This document shows positions 10,754-23,211 of a DNA stretch of 55,109 bases, piece after piece. The notes beneath the pieces are model-generated. The model was not told the origin of the DNA. It was given only the letters and a program-made list of their open reading frames with translations, and searched no databases. Position 1 is the first letter of the stretch, and each line of letters begins with the position of its first letter. Source of the DNA: Basidiobolus meristosporus CBS 931.73 (lineage: Eukaryota > Basidiobolomycota > Basidiobolomycetes > Basidiobolales > Basidiobolaceae); assembly GCA_002104905.1 (NCBI GenBank), contig MCFE01000592.1, positions 1 through 55,109 on the forward strand. Reading direction: 5' to 3'. The position numbers and the translations under genes are program-made.

Positions 10754-12359
10754 GATCTTGGGCGATTTTGTTTTACAAATCCCAGGAGCGACGTGTTGAA
10801 AACAAAATCTACAGTTCGAAGGAGGAAACAGAGTTAAAAAGGGGCAAGCATATGTTGCACTTGGTACTTACTGCACTGATAGTATCCACTTCCAACACCG
10901 CGAACCGCTTTCGGTTGGAAGGGCGCCTCAAGAAGTGGAGGGAATATATATCCATTTCGCCGGAGTGACTGTGTGGATTTTCGGTTGTGAAGCATGAATC
11001 TTGTGTAATGGAGATGCTCAAGTTTCAAGTATGATGCTATCGATTCGTATACCAACTGAAGTACGGAGTAGGAAGGTTTCAAGATACAACTTCCGTTTCA
11101 ACTAAATGGATGTTGGTCGCATTGGCATTGACAGATGGCCCGATACAGTTCGAAAGAAGCTCAGAAATCCCTTGGGCTGAACCCGGCTATGGAGCGATTC
11201 AACAAATTACATACCTCCCCAGTTATTAATGTTTGAGAGTTAGTTCTTGACATTGTTTCATGTTCTGAGAGTTTAGCATGCTGCGGTGAATCCAAATGCG
11301 GCCCCGAGCCTGCTGGATGTGGAGATGAGATTAGAGTTGACTAACCAGACTGCAGCATTAAAGTTGGGAGAGTTGGGGTTGAAACTGAATTCAGGAATCC
11401 CTCCAAGATGGAGGTCCGTCAGATCATTACGGCCGAGAAAATACCCCGCTTCCGCTTCCTTCGTGATTGTGATTCACCTGGAAATAGAGTTCAGAACCAG
11501 TATTACGAGCATAAAGTTATCAGAGTATGTTTCAGAGCAGATGGATATGCCAATGAAAAGCTTCTTAGTAATGAGCTCGCCAGCAAGAAGTAGTGGTGAT
11601 CACATCGCCAGGGAATTCGGCTTTTCTCCATGTGCAGTGATTGACGCAGATCACACCAGCTTTCAGAAGGCAAATTTATCGGAACCAGGATCTCAGTGGT
11701 ATGAATATCTCCAAGTGCGCTCACATACGTTACTCCGAAATGGCCTTGGATGATTTATGCATGCACTAAGAAGTATCGCCAAGCTACTGCCTACATGCCC
11801 AAGGTTCCCGTCAGATCAACGAAACTCTTTCGAGAATCAGATGCCCGTGCCCCCAGTAATCCAGATAAGCCATACATGACCTCAGTTCAGGAGAGTTTCA
11901 CCAAGGACATTAAGCACTTTGACTCGACAAACAGTCAAGAGCAGTCACAAGTATGAAATCATGATAGAATCTGTGACAAGGTAATTCATGCAAGCGTCAG
12001 AAACAAAGCGATGAAGACCGGCGAAGGTGCATCGATTTTTGGGTAGGTTTGTTGGAAGTCCATGCATTTTGTGTTATTTGAAGGATGCATACAGTACGGA
12101 AGTCTACTTCAAAATGATTCCTAGAAGAATAAGCAATTAGGATTAAAGCAGTGGATCTTGGATAGCACCCAACATTCAGGAGTTGATTGGCTATAGAACT
12201 CAGTATTACGAATGATTTGATTGGGAAAATCTGCATAGTTTATGAAATCCGATAGATCTTAAGTAACGATTATTAGGTGAATCAAGAAATTGCCTTGACT
12301 ACTAATAAGCTAACGCTACTGAAGTACCTGCCTATTACACTTGCATACACGTACTTGAC
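10754..12359. other. Intergenic region with a weak candidate exon
   Basis: Between the divergent C2H2 and NAE1 genes. The only coding-like stretch begins with an ATG at 11408: 39 codons (ITAEKIPRFRF, QNQYYEHKVIR) end at a good donor (GTATGT at 11525). An exon from 11584 (QEVVVITSPGNSAFLHV) could join in phase, but I could not continue the model or recognise a family. The rest shows nothing. Confidence 0.25.
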
Positions 12360-14652
12360 ATGGATCCCAAAACACAGAAATATGACAGACAATTAAGGTA
12401 TGTCGACTAGGATGTCTACATGATCTATGTACAGCCTATACGAAATTCAACTAATGACAACCGAAGATTGTGGCATTCTAGCGGCCAGACCGCACTTGAA
12501 AATGCCAAAGTCTGTCTAGTTCACGGAACCGCAACTGGGGCAGAGATTTTAAAAAACCTGATTCTCCCAGGTAGGTTGGATCACGTTTGAGACCACCAGC
12601 TTACTTCAACAACAGCCAATGCTTAAAGGTGCTGAATTTGTTTAACGAAATAGGGATTGGGTCTTTTACAGTGTTAGATAACCAGCTGGTAAAGAGCTCT
12701 GACGTTGGGAGTAACTTTTTCCTCGAGCTTTCCAGTGTTAACCAGTCGCGTGCCCAAGCCGTTACACAACTTTTGAAAGAACTGAACGAGGATGTGGAGG
12801 GATTTCACATAGACGAGGTAAGGTGATAACGTTCAAGGCAAAAAAGTTTGATAGCAAGACTAGCGCGCCTGATTTTAGAGAATGCACCACTCAACTTATC
12901 TTCCACTAGGACGTATACTCGTTAATTGAACATCGCCCGGAGTTCTTTAAGCAATTCTCGGTGGTGATTGCTTCGGATGTTCCAGAAAAATACTTGGTTA
13001 AGCTTTCAGAGTATTGCTGGAGAGAGGACATCGCCCTGGTAGTGGTCCGCAACTTTGGTTACATGGGCTATTTCCGTATTGCGGTCCCTGAACACACAGG
13101 TTTTGTGTCACACAGTTAGACAATGCCATATCACTATCTAACAAGCATTCATTGCTTAGTCATTGAGGCGCACTCCGAGAATACTATCGATCTTCGTGTG
13201 GACTGTCCTTTTGCAGCCCTCCAAGATTACTCCAAATCGTTTGAGCTTGATACCATGAGCAACATGGACCATGGGAATGTTCCATATGTTGTCATCTTGC
13301 TCCAGGCTTTGGACAAATGGAAGAAAGAGGTATGTCAGCGCTCATGGCAATCCTCATCCAGTACAGTGAGCCTTTATCTCATGTCTGCAATGATTCAAAC
13401 AGCATGACGGAAAAATCCCCACCAAATACGCAGAAAAAAATGAACTGAAACAATGGATCCGTCAGATGTCTCGATCCTTCGACGAGGAAAACTTCGAAGA
13501 GGCCATCAACATGGTGCTCCGTGTATGCAACGAAACTGGGGTATGGCTTTGCATAGTAGGCAAGTTTAGTGAACCCCTCATCTCATGACCACTCAGGTAC
13601 CTTCTGAAGTTCAAAACTTGTTTGCTTCCTCGTCATGCAATGAGATAACCAGCCAGGTAAGTTGGATCCGGATGTGTGGTGCCGACATGTTCCTTGAAAC
13701 CTAACCACAGTGTGTCTAGTCTTCCGACTTCTGGTTGTTGGTGCGCGCGCTGAAAGAATTTGTGAACAACGAGGGTAACGGATTACTCCCGGTAACGGCA
13801 ACACTTCCCGACATGAAATCCGACACAGAGCGCTATATCGCTCTTCAGAATATGTAAGATAGTCTTGATTGATACCGGTTGCATAAACAAGGACTAACCT
13901 CATCTTCAGCTACCGTCAAAAGGCGAAAGAAGATCTCTTGGCACTCAAGAATCACCTAGAGAGTTTACTTACTTCCGTAAACCGACCTGCCGACTCGATT
14001 CCTGAGGAGAAAATAGAGACCTTCTGCAAGAATGCGGCATTTTTGAAGGCTCTAAAATTCCGTTCGATCGCTGATGAGTACCAAAACAACCCAAGAACCA
14101 AGGAGATCCGTAAGTATTAAACGAGCGAACCAGCCGGCTACTGCGACATCTGATATCTTTTCAAACAGGCAAATGGCTAGAGGATGAAACTGGGAATTTA
14201 TCTCTTTATGTAATTATTCGGGCGGTTGATCGATTCTACGAGGCACATAAAAGATACCCAGGTAACCGCACACGAATGAACCCTTTCTTCTGTACGCCAT
14301 CCTAATATGTTCATTCCTAGGACAAGAGGACGAGACGGTAGAGGATGATATCAAGCTCCTCAAGGAATCAACCGCCAGCCTGTTGAATGAATGGGGGTTG
14401 CCTCTGGACTGTATCTCTGAAGATTATATTCAAGAAGTGTACGTTGTGTTCGACAGCTTTCAACCAGATGCTATTAACTGACTCGTTCATAGATGCCGCA
14501 CTGGACTTGCCGAGTTACCGAGTATAGCAGCACTCCTAGGTGGTATAGTGTCGCAAGAAGTAATCAAGCTGATCACCAGACAGTATATTCCGTTGAATAA
14601 CACCTGTCTGTACAACGGCATCAAAGCCACTGTCTCGACGTACGAATTATAA
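12360..14652 (+). CDS. NEDD8-activating enzyme E1 regulatory subunit (APP-BP1/NAE1/Ula1)
   Basis: Twelve exons: 12360-12397, 12467-12570, 12654-12817, 12910-13099, 13160-13329, 13403-13540, 13597-13656, 13720-13853, 13910-14109, 14169-14261, 14321-14438 and 14493-14652. They join in phase to 522 codons (human 534). With Uba3 it forms the heterodimeric E1 that adenylates NEDD8/Rub1 for cullin modification. Visible: [13 protein letters not shown] at the N-terminus, [59 protein letters not shown] and, near the end, [24 protein letters not shown]. As in orthologues, this subunit has the adenylation fold without the catalytic Cys. This is the most intron-rich gene in the window. Confidence 0.96.
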
Positions 14653-15478
14653 AAAGATCGCGAGGATTCAAAGCACATGAGCGAACATTTTCCTTTCTTT
14701 CCCTCCTCGCATCTTCCACAATCCAACATTGATTCGTGGGAATACCAGATATTTCGAATCCTGCGATATGCTATCAAAGGAGAAATAGGACAGTTGTTTC
14801 CAATAAACATCATAGATTCTTATGGGTCTAATGGATTGCAATTCCCAGCACAGATCAATATTTACCAATCCAACATCTAATCGTACACCAGAAAGCACGA
14901 TCCTCTGCTAGACTGCTTCAAGCAAATTCAACGAGTCTTCATAGTGGCTTGAGCTCTAGCAACGCAACAACAAAGACGTTAAGATAAATACCGAAAACTA
15001 CAAGGGAAGAATGGCCAGTTTTACTGCTTTCCCATAATGGTCAAGGGGCATGGATTCTATATTGAAGTTGATTAACTTGCCACATGGGAGAACAATGAAA
15101 GAATGTGGTTGAAGGATTCACCGTATAGCTCGGGAAATAACAGCATCGCTATCTGCATGAGCCATACAATGGCATCGAAGTCAACCCCACTCACACTAGA
15201 AAGCAAGACAATCCACGGCTGAGGGATCATGGGAAAGCATCAGATTACTATTTACATCAGCTCATTGTGACATTTTCTTCGAAATCGGACATTATGGCTG
15301 AATTCATGTCCTCATCTCCGTTGAAGGGAAATGCTTGGGCTATCTGGTAGATATAAGACAGGAAACGGCCGGAAATCACATTCATTGTTGCGACTCTAGC
15401 AGTCCATCCCGAAATCCCCTTTAAAGTTAATCCCAAGTTGTCTAAACGTAACCCAATCCTAAGTTAACCCGCTGGAAG
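14653..15478. other. Intergenic, no gene recognised
   Basis: 3' region of NAE1 and upstream region of the coiled-coil gene. Short frames at 14668-14898 on both strands overlap the NAE1 3' end and have no recognised content. Confidence 0.45.
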
Positions 15479-17090
15479 ATGACTAAAAAGCCCCATTTTA
15501 ACTCTATGTTTACCAAATTCTTTTACGAAACTCTCCCAGGAGAAAAGCCAAAGCAACAGGACAAGTGGGTATCATCGAAACGACATTATCCGTGGTTTTG
15601 CTAAACTGTGATTTACTACCAGAGAGATTGGAGTGTTGTCGAAACACCCCATAGATAGAGTGTCTTATTCTCGGTTTCACGACGACAAGTAGGCTTGATA
15701 CCTCTGTTACACCGTATTCCATCGCCACTTTGCTTTAACTTGCTTGTCAACTAGATTAAATCCAGCTTTGAATGACTACGAATACTTCAAAGAACCTTAC
15801 TTCAACGCTTCAAGGGATGACGCATCACATAGCTCTCGATACTCTTTTCCTTCCAACTTCAGTGCATCCACCATAGCACCAGATTCGACCTATGACAGGT
15901 AAAACCAGTCACCTTACAAGATCCGTCTCCACACTTACAGATCGGTCTCTAGATATCCGTTGGATCCGAAACCCCAGGAATTGGAGCTTTCTGTTAACTC
16001 CAAAAGCTTGGACAACTACTTGTGCCAGATTATTGATCTGGAGGTCATCTTGTCTCATGATATTTTGACCAGATCTTGATACTCACCCTGTGTGCACTTC
16101 ATCAATAGAAAGAGAAACGGCAGATCATGCTGGAACGAAAAACCTGGAAAAAGCGGTGTATACGTGCTGAAACTGACCAGGCGAACCAGGCGTTGGAATA
16201 CGAGGGTAGACTGTGGTCACTTACTTCCCCCACGTCCCGCCACCATCTCTAACCCGTTGATCCAGAGAAAACCCATCGATTGAGGGAAAGGTATGCGCAC
16301 GATCTGGAAAAACTTCGTTTGTTACACCGGGAACGCTGCGGAAGCCTAAGCAACCAAGTGGCCCGGTTGTCGCAAATGGCTAAGGGTTACCATCATCAAC
16401 TTCTCGAGCATGGAATAGAACCAGGCAAGTGATTACTTCGACCGAGTCCTACCTGCAACCAACTAACTTCCACCATGTCCGTAGCGTATCTGTTCGACAC
16501 CGAACACAATCCCTCGGATGCGGATCGGAAATATATCGAGGTGAGGTTGGATTCTGCGGAGAGTCGGGGGTTGCCACTAACATCGCCCGGTACAATGTAT
16601 AGAGTTGCTACAAAAGATTGAGGAGTGGTAAGAAACGTGACCAAGAAGAGCAGGATGCACATCTTGATCACACAGTGGAGGTACTTTGCTTTGGATCGCT
16701 TATCCCTGGGCAGACGTTCTAACGATCAGCTAGTATCTCATCCAGGCACTGGGTTACGAGATCAACAACCAACGGGTGGAAATGTATCAAGACTCGCTGG
16801 AGCAAACCAGGCTTCATAGTAAAATGAAGCAGAAGTTGGAATTGGCCACCAGCGTTCGTAAGATCCGTTCCCGAGCGGAGCGATTCAGATCCAGGCCTTC
16901 CAACAGCGACCTCAAGAAGGACGCCCTAACCCCGAAAACCCCCGCCCCGAAAGATCAACCGGAACGTGGAAGGCCCTCCGCAGGCGCCCCAAGAATCCCT
17001 TCGTTGTCAGGGCTTGGCTGTCATGAGAGCTTCGGGAGATCTAGTCTGAGGAGAGTCAAGGCTCAACGTGGAGGGTACAACGCTCACTAA
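15479..17090 (+). CDS. Coiled-coil protein of unknown function, nine exons including a 5-nt microexon
   Basis: Model: 15479-15564, 15755-15898, 15941-16043, 16109-16205, 16266-16424, 16485-16540, 16603-16627, 16676-16680 and 16734-17090. All phases close, giving 343 codons. Residues about 105-200 and 215-260 are rich in Glu, Lys, Arg, Leu and Gln (KEKRQIMLERKTWKKR; RERYAHDLEKLRLLHRER; YLIQALGYEINNQRVEMYQ), typical of coiled coils. The C-terminal 80 residues are basic and Pro-rich. No family was recognised; a cytoskeletal or spindle-pole role would be a guess. Two oddities: intron 5 begins with GC (CCAG|GCAAGT), and exon 8 is only TGGAG. Alternative acceptors near 16602-16604 would change exon 7. 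The N-terminal exons are less certain than the last. Confidence 0.62.
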
Positions 17091-17673
17091 TATTGCAACG
17101 CGGAGCTGGGCGAGGGCCCCCAGAACGCCAATCGCCTTTTACCTGTAACTACATTCACTGGGCTCCCAAGTGTAAATAGAAATAAACCCGGGCCGTTCTC
17201 TTGTTCTGCGATATGCTTGAAAAGGCATTCAGTAATGCATGTAGGCACCAGAACTCGTTCTGATGGTTGGGATGGATGGTGATGTGGATGTGGGTATGGG
17301 TATGGGTTCTGAAGCACAGGCTCCTCCCCCGTATGGCGCAATTGAGTCTAGTAATAGGACACTTCATTTATCTAGGTAGTTGAACGTAGTCTGCATTGGT
17401 GTATAACAAAGGCCAGCTACGAGTAACTAAAAAAATTCATCAGAAAAGAGCTCTCGTGAGGTGATCTATGCACCAGGAATCGGTATCTAAGGTGGTTCAA
17501 TGTCAGTTGGAATTCACGACAAACTAGGTTTCAAACTACTATTCATGTCCTAATACGAAAAAAATGCCATTTACATGGGTACAGGTGTATCGAGGCACAA
17601 CCACTGTCTACAATACTGAATCTCTAACGCTACCCTAATGCTATCCGGAATTCAATCGATCCAGATAGGACCG
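17091..17673. other. Convergent spacer
   Basis: Lies between the coiled-coil gene and the Zn2Cys6 gene stops. It holds a short purine/pyrimidine-rich stretch around 17255-17310 (GGGATGGATGGTGATGTGG-like, weakly repetitive) and nothing else recognised. Confidence 0.45.
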
Positions 17674-20180
17674 CTATTTGGATGACGAATGGGCGCCACT
17701 GTTGCTTGGCAATATCGGATCGTTGGAGGGATATGGGATTGCCGGTGTAAGGTGAGTTAGCGACGGAAGGGTCCCTTGGGGATCCGAGTTGGGGCCGAAC
17801 TGTTGGGCGCGGCTCTGTGAAGCTTGAGGGGCTTGGTTCAGACCCTCCGGTGAATCCCATATCGACGGGTACTGCTCGTCAAGTGTTTTGGAATTCAGAT
17901 CGTAGCTATCATCAAACTGTTGGGATTGATTCTGGGCCAGTATTTGGGCTATGATGTCATTGAACTCCGCGGTCTCGCACAGACCTTGTCCGAAATCTTC
18001 GCATACCTCGTTTCGCCCGAAAGGGTGATCATATGAAAAGCCCGTGCTCGGGTCCCAAGGTACACTGGCTTTCTCTACACTCGGAGTCCCCAGCCTGTAT
18101 TGTGGAGACACGGTGTATTTGTCGCTGACCAATTCCTTCGCAGGCGGGGCGTGCTTCGTGTCTATAAATTGGGGACATTAATACGAAATCAGGAGAACCT
18201 CCCCAAAAAACCCACTCACCAAGTCGAGAAGAATACTCGTTGAGCAAAACGGCATGGATTTCATGCACCCGCCACAGCACCTGCCACTCCTTCAGCGTGC
18301 TGTGTAAGAATTTGAAGAACTTCAGCGAGCGTTGGGCTTGGCCGTTGTCGTGTGACCTACAACCCTGTAGGAAAAATTGGGCAGCCATGAAGATGCATGT
18401 GCCAAACATCGGATGTATCTCGGTCACAGGCAAGCTTTTGACCTCTTGCACGGCGAACGTAATCATCTTGGCCGACATAAAGCACCGCTTGATGGTCTCG
18501 GCAATATCGGGGGTGTTGGACGTGATGGTTTGCTCGGCAATGGGCTTTTTGAAAAGTGGCAAATGGATCCAGATGTCTATGGAGTGTCTCGTGGAGTCCA
18601 GGAATGCTATCTGAGCCAAGAGAGACGGATCTTCCTTGATGGTCTCTTCCGGGCGATATTTGTATTTCGCAGGTATGCTTGCCTCCCACGCTCCCAGTGC
18701 CTGCTTTACTTGGGGGAAGATGAGACTCTTCTGCACCGCGGTCAGAGTTCCAAATCGAATGATCCCCCTCATGGCTCTCGCCATGATGGTCACAAGAGTG
18801 ATGTGCACGGTGAGCAACCCAGTATTGGGCGCCGTTACCATGACAACCACTTGTTCAGAAAGCTCCTTGTCGAACTTGCACACTTTGGTGTTGACCGGGC
18901 GATACTCTTCCCAGTATTGGTCATAGCACGGTAGCATCACGCAGCAATCGTCCTCGTTAATTAAAGGCGGTCGGCTGATCATAACACTAACATACGTATC
19001 AAGGATGTAGCTAAACCACCATATCCTTCTTGCCGCCTCCTTACGAACCCACTGATTAACCGTTAAATCCATGGCACTGATGTAGGTTTCGTCGAGTCTG
19101 AAAAGGCCAAGGCCCTGGACCATTCTACTCGAGAATCAATTAAAATGTCGTGGAGAGAGGGGATTAGCATACCAACCTTACAACAATCCCTGGTACCGCG
19201 TTGCGGATTAGAACAGGTTAATACCGATCAATCGCAAAAGAACAGGGATTATCAGAACTCTTACCGGAATAAGTGCATGCTCGGTTGAGTCTTCCGTTGG
19301 CTAGCTCGTATATACACATCAGCAATATGGCTTGGCTAAACTCTAGACCCGGATTGTCTATGACGTGAAATAGCTGTGCCTCAACCGCGGCCGCATAGGT
19401 GGGATCGTGCGCTTTCTCGGAAGTACTTGCTCTGAACCAAGAGGATAGAGCACAAATACTATTGATAAGTACAGAAGAAACTTTATTTTCATGAAATTTA
19501 TCCCGAAATCCTTGAGGATGTATGAAAGGATAGTGTCGATGGATATTCTCGAAGTAGTAATCTACTAGTTGCTGTACTTCGGAATGCGGAAGATCCGTCG
19601 GCTTGGATTTGTCGAGCGTCAAATGCTTGTCGCTCGGGGCGTTTGGGCTGTCGTCTTCTCTAATAGGCAGGCTGTACGCAACCTCTGGGGCCATAGGCTC
19701 TTCCCGAGTATCCAACAGCTCGTTGATTTTAGGGCACGGCACAGGGAGGCAAGATTCCGGTTCAGGGGATTTGGGAACCGAAGCTGGAATGGCTTGCACA
19801 GCAAATTCGGTTGCTGGAAGCGGGGATGTCTCAGGGGCACTTTGACTGCCTTCGGTGGTGGGGGTTGCGTTGGAAGTATCGTTGTTGCTGGAGGTAGCGT
19901 TGGAATCGACAGGCACGTTGTCAATCAGCTCCACCATTTTGCCCCCGTCAAATTTCATGACGGTCTGGCTGAAGCTCCCAGCGGTGGCACCGTATTTCAA
20001 AGAGGCTGAGGTCTGGCGAGGCCCTCTTTTTTTGTTCCCGGTCAGGAAAGTGCAAGTGACGTTAAGTCTACGACAAGTCGCGCAAGCAGGCTTGTCGGTG
20101 TCACATTTGACTTTCATGCGACGACAGCAATCACAGGCTTGGGTGAGTCGTTTTCGTTTGTTAGAGGAGGAATCGTTCAT
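17674..20180 (-). CDS. Zn2Cys6 (Gal4-type) transcription factor with fungal-specific TF domain
   Basis: Four exons on the minus strand: 20180-19265, 19189-19177 (13 nt), 19124-18220 and 18161-17674. They join in phase to 773 codons. The DNA-binding cluster is at residues 16-43, with cysteines at 16, 19, 26, 33, 36 and 43 (CX2CX6CX6CX2CX6C). An acidic Ser/Pro-rich linker follows. The fungal-specific regulatory domain starts near residue 205 (DYYFENIHRHYPFIHP) and includes RACTYSGIVVRMVQGLGLFR, which is only continuous if the 13-nt microexon is used, and RRIWWFSYILDTYVSVMISRPP. The C-terminus is Gln/Asn/Ser-rich, as in activation domains. Target genes are unknown. No metabolic cluster lies next to it. 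Confidence 0.9.
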
Positions 20181-20783
20181 TCTGAGTTATTACGAGAACG
20201 GACCGCAACAGGACAGGAGAGCTATTCTAAAAACAACCATCTAAAGCCAGGAAAGCTGGGTTTAAATGAGATTGCATTTCATTCAGACAGCAAGTTGGCA
20301 TATGCAAGTCTGACGAAAAAGAGGATAATAAAATCACCAGAATCACCTGGTTATTAATCCAATTTCCAATCCATCTTGTCTAATTTCCGGGGTGGATAGA
20401 CTACATCCGATTGGATGCTATTTCTCCTTATCCTCAGAGGCTAAGCTTCAATTGGCTAGGACGTCGGTGAGGCCGGAAAAACTTCCAAAAGTGGACATCC
20501 CACCGATAGAACTCTTACATTTTCGAAATCGCATTCATGATTCCAGTACCAATTATGTTCTACATGGAGCCAACTCATTCAGCTAATCAAACAGCCTTAA
20601 CAATGTATTAGATAATAGGTAGCTTTATTTGCAAACTAAGTCGAGTCTAGTGAGATAAAAATAAAATTGGTCTGGAGTGGGGGGGGCATCAGACAGAAAT
20701 CTATGATCCAATTCAAAGATGAGTTGGTTGGATTAAGCCAGTAACTAGCAGGGAATACGTGGGCATTTCAGTATTCACTCGGC
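20181..20783. other. Intergenic, no gene recognised
   Basis: Upstream of the Zn2Cys6 factor and downstream of ATG27. A run of G (near 20681) and AT-rich sequence, but no exon or repeat I can support. Confidence 0.45.
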
Positions 20784-22018
20784 TTATAAAGTCGAATACC
20801 CATGTTGTCCGCGGCCAACGCCCATACACTTGTTATACAGTTGATAGCCAAGGTCCTACCGAGAACATGGTTAGTCCCATAACTAGTGGGGATGAAGAGG
20901 CATCAGCTCGAATTTACCTTAATTACCTCCGAGAAGGATCTCCAGAAGTCTAGATAGTACAAATTGTTATAACGCGGGCAATTGAGGGAGCTCTAGGTGG
21001 TGGTACTTACGCAAATGGGGAATGAGATAAATCCCTGTCTCATGGTTTACCAAATAATTATAGATAATCCCGGCGGCGAAGTAGAGGAAGAGGAGGCAGA
21101 ACACTCTGAAGAATGGTTTAGTGTTTGTTAGGAGGGTAGAATGCTGTCGCACAAACTTACACAATGAAGAAAATAGACCATCCACTCCTGGATTGACTGC
21201 TTTCATCTGGCTTATCCTCAACGGGTTTATCCTTCTCAGGCTCGGCGTTGCTGCGTTAAACAATATGAGATCTCCATTCACTATTTGAAATTCATGGCTG
21301 AACCCACCTGCAAGCAAATGGTGATTTCCATTCCAGCGACAACAAGTTGTTTTCATAGCTTTTGATCGTAGGTTCAGAGTCCTTGTTGCCCTATTGAAGG
21401 CAGATTAGCGTGCGTTATGTAACAGCTGAATGCGGAGGTACGTACATCCTTATCGCAGGTAAAAGTAATCTCGGCCTTTTGCTTATCCATTCCAGAAAGA
21501 GACCAGATAAGAGTGTCTATCAAAATGCTTAATATACGTTTGGAGGGAGAATTCACCAACGTTTCAATGGTATACCTTGCTGTGCATTCTCAGAAGTTTT
21601 AAGCGACAGAGTAGGTTCGGTCTCATTAGCACCGCCAGCAAGGCTATTGATTCGAATGATTCTGGGTTCGTTGTTTTTGAAATTCGTAATCAAACGGCAG
21701 ATTTGAGTGTTTTTTGAGCACCGATCGGCTTCCTCTTCTTTTTTTACTTGCAAGGGGGCACACGGGTTGATCAGGTACGTAGTCTGGGTAACTGTTGGAT
21801 AGGTCTCTTCGCTGCTGGAGATGTTGAAGTCTCTAGATAAATCAAAGGATGAGGTTTAGAGGCAAGCGCACCGGACATAAATGTTCCAAACAATACTTGT
21901 TCAAGGGCGAGAGGTCGTAGCGTTTTCCTTCAATTTCAATGCTCTTACATTCCAGGGCAAGGGTCGTGTAGCAACCTGCGAGAGCGACTAGTGTAGATAT
22001 CAATGGTATAATTCTCAT
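20784..22018 (-). CDS. ATG27: Autophagy-related protein 27 (type I membrane protein with MRH domain)
   Basis: Eight exons on the minus strand: 22018-21897, 21832-21576, 21516-21446, 21390-21308, 21250-21161, 21105-21011, 20949-20918 and 20855-20784. They join in phase to 273 codons (yeast Atg27 has 271). Order: signal peptide (MRIIPLISTLVALAGCYTT), a luminal domain with paired cysteines (LECKSIEIEGKRYDLSPL; INPCAPL; RCSKNTQICRL; ITFTCDKD; LEWKSPFAC), a Pro/Glu/Asp-rich stalk, one membrane helix (FFIVVVFCLLFLYFAAG), and a cytosolic tail ending in GYSTL. The YSTL end is a YxxPhi sorting signal, matching the C-terminal tyrosine motif known for yeast Atg27, which cycles among vacuole, Golgi and Atg9 vesicles. 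The exon 6/7 join (VIK|DLGYQLYNK) is the least certain. Confidence 0.87.
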
Positions 22019-23211
22019 TGTTTCGACTACGTGCAACTAAGGTCCACAAGTGATCACTTTTTTCTGGTTAGCTGACTGAGGTAAGCATGGCTGAACTCAC
22101 TGCGACAACCTTATTCCAAACCCCTGGCAAAATCTATGCCCCTGAAGGATGACCTATACAAGCATGATATCATTAAAGTGATTCTTGAGCTTGATTAATC
22201 ATTGTCTGATGATGGAAAATTTTGTGAAGCTCATGTTCATTGATAATGATTTGGGAGGTACCTATTGGGTCAATTATCTGGTGTGAAACATAAAGTACAG
22301 TATGATTTGAGGCACTCGCTATATCGCTTGTATATTGAGCCATGATTCGAACTGTTTTCGGAGGGTAGGAAGCTCTCCCCTAATGAGAGAGAGGATAGCA
22401 TCCCTAGCATTGATACACAAATGGAACTGGGACCTTTCGGATACCACGTTCTTAAGGGTCCAAGCCGCACAGGCGAGTTCATAGCATGATGGATGGAGTT
22501 GGCATAGATCAGATTATGCCACATCAACCTTTATCGTGGTCTGGCGGCACATGTGAAAACGTTACCGACAGTATCGCCGCGGGGTGCGGATGCACATTCA
22601 GGATTGAGATCATGATACCAGCTATCTTTGCCTACAACATAAGGTTAGTGAGGTGTCTAACATGGACTGGAGCTGAATCAATTTGCAAGATCTATTTATA
22701 CCCCTCATGTGGCTAGATTTCGAAGACGGGGCATGAGCAATGCCGTCACAGGACAAGCCCATCACGGACATTGGCCTCTTTCTGGCGCATAGCCATGACG
22801 GTATGGGACAGTCTGTCAGCTTTGGAGGCGAGCAGCACTCGTGCCTTGTCAGTCCAAATGTCCTTACCAACCAGTGATGAACGAGGTTACGAATGACATT
22901 TTTCTGTGTTTGAAGCACAGTCAGCAAAACAACATTTCATTGGGCTACCACCCGATGCGAAATCGAACCAACTCGGCATAGCCAGTTGTTGAGGAGATTC
23001 TGTTTGCTGATAGTTGCTGTTGCAGCGTCAACCTCAAAAAACACGCACCCATTTGTTTTGGGCCAGATGGTCTTGGGCTCCAGATGTGAATCAGTAAACA
23101 AAATGGCCACAGCAATTGGTCCATGGTTCCAATGTGCGGTGTTAGACCGAGGAGGTATAAATGAGCGGGGTACCTCGCGCCAGGACAGATAACACATCCA
23201 ATACCTTCCCA
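22019..23211. other. Intergenic, no gene recognised
   Basis: About 1.2 kb between two divergent genes. Frames of 64-101 codons on both strands lack domains or signal peptides. A TATA-like GGTATAAATG at about 23154 sits some 58 bases before the start of the GPI protein. Confidence 0.45.

Noticed and set aside
11286-11956. Overlapping plus-strand frames (155, 61 and 68 codons) between the C2H2 and NAE1 genes
   Set aside because: They do not join into a consistent gene and match no family. Kept only as a weak candidate in the intergenic entry.
16681-16733. Reading through 16625-16819 as one exon of the coiled-coil gene (WRYFALDRLSLG...)
   Set aside because: That frame ends at a stop and loses the coiled-coil register, while the microexon model restores it with good splice sites.
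18240-18934. Plus-strand frames of 124 and 185 codons inside the Zn2Cys6 gene
   Set aside because: They are antisense shadows of conserved coding sequence on the minus strand; codon content and lack of domains give no support.
23161-23211. An upstream in-frame ATG for the GPI protein
   Set aside because: It would put 17 polar residues before the signal peptide and lies only a few bases from a TATA-like element, so the inner ATG is preferred.
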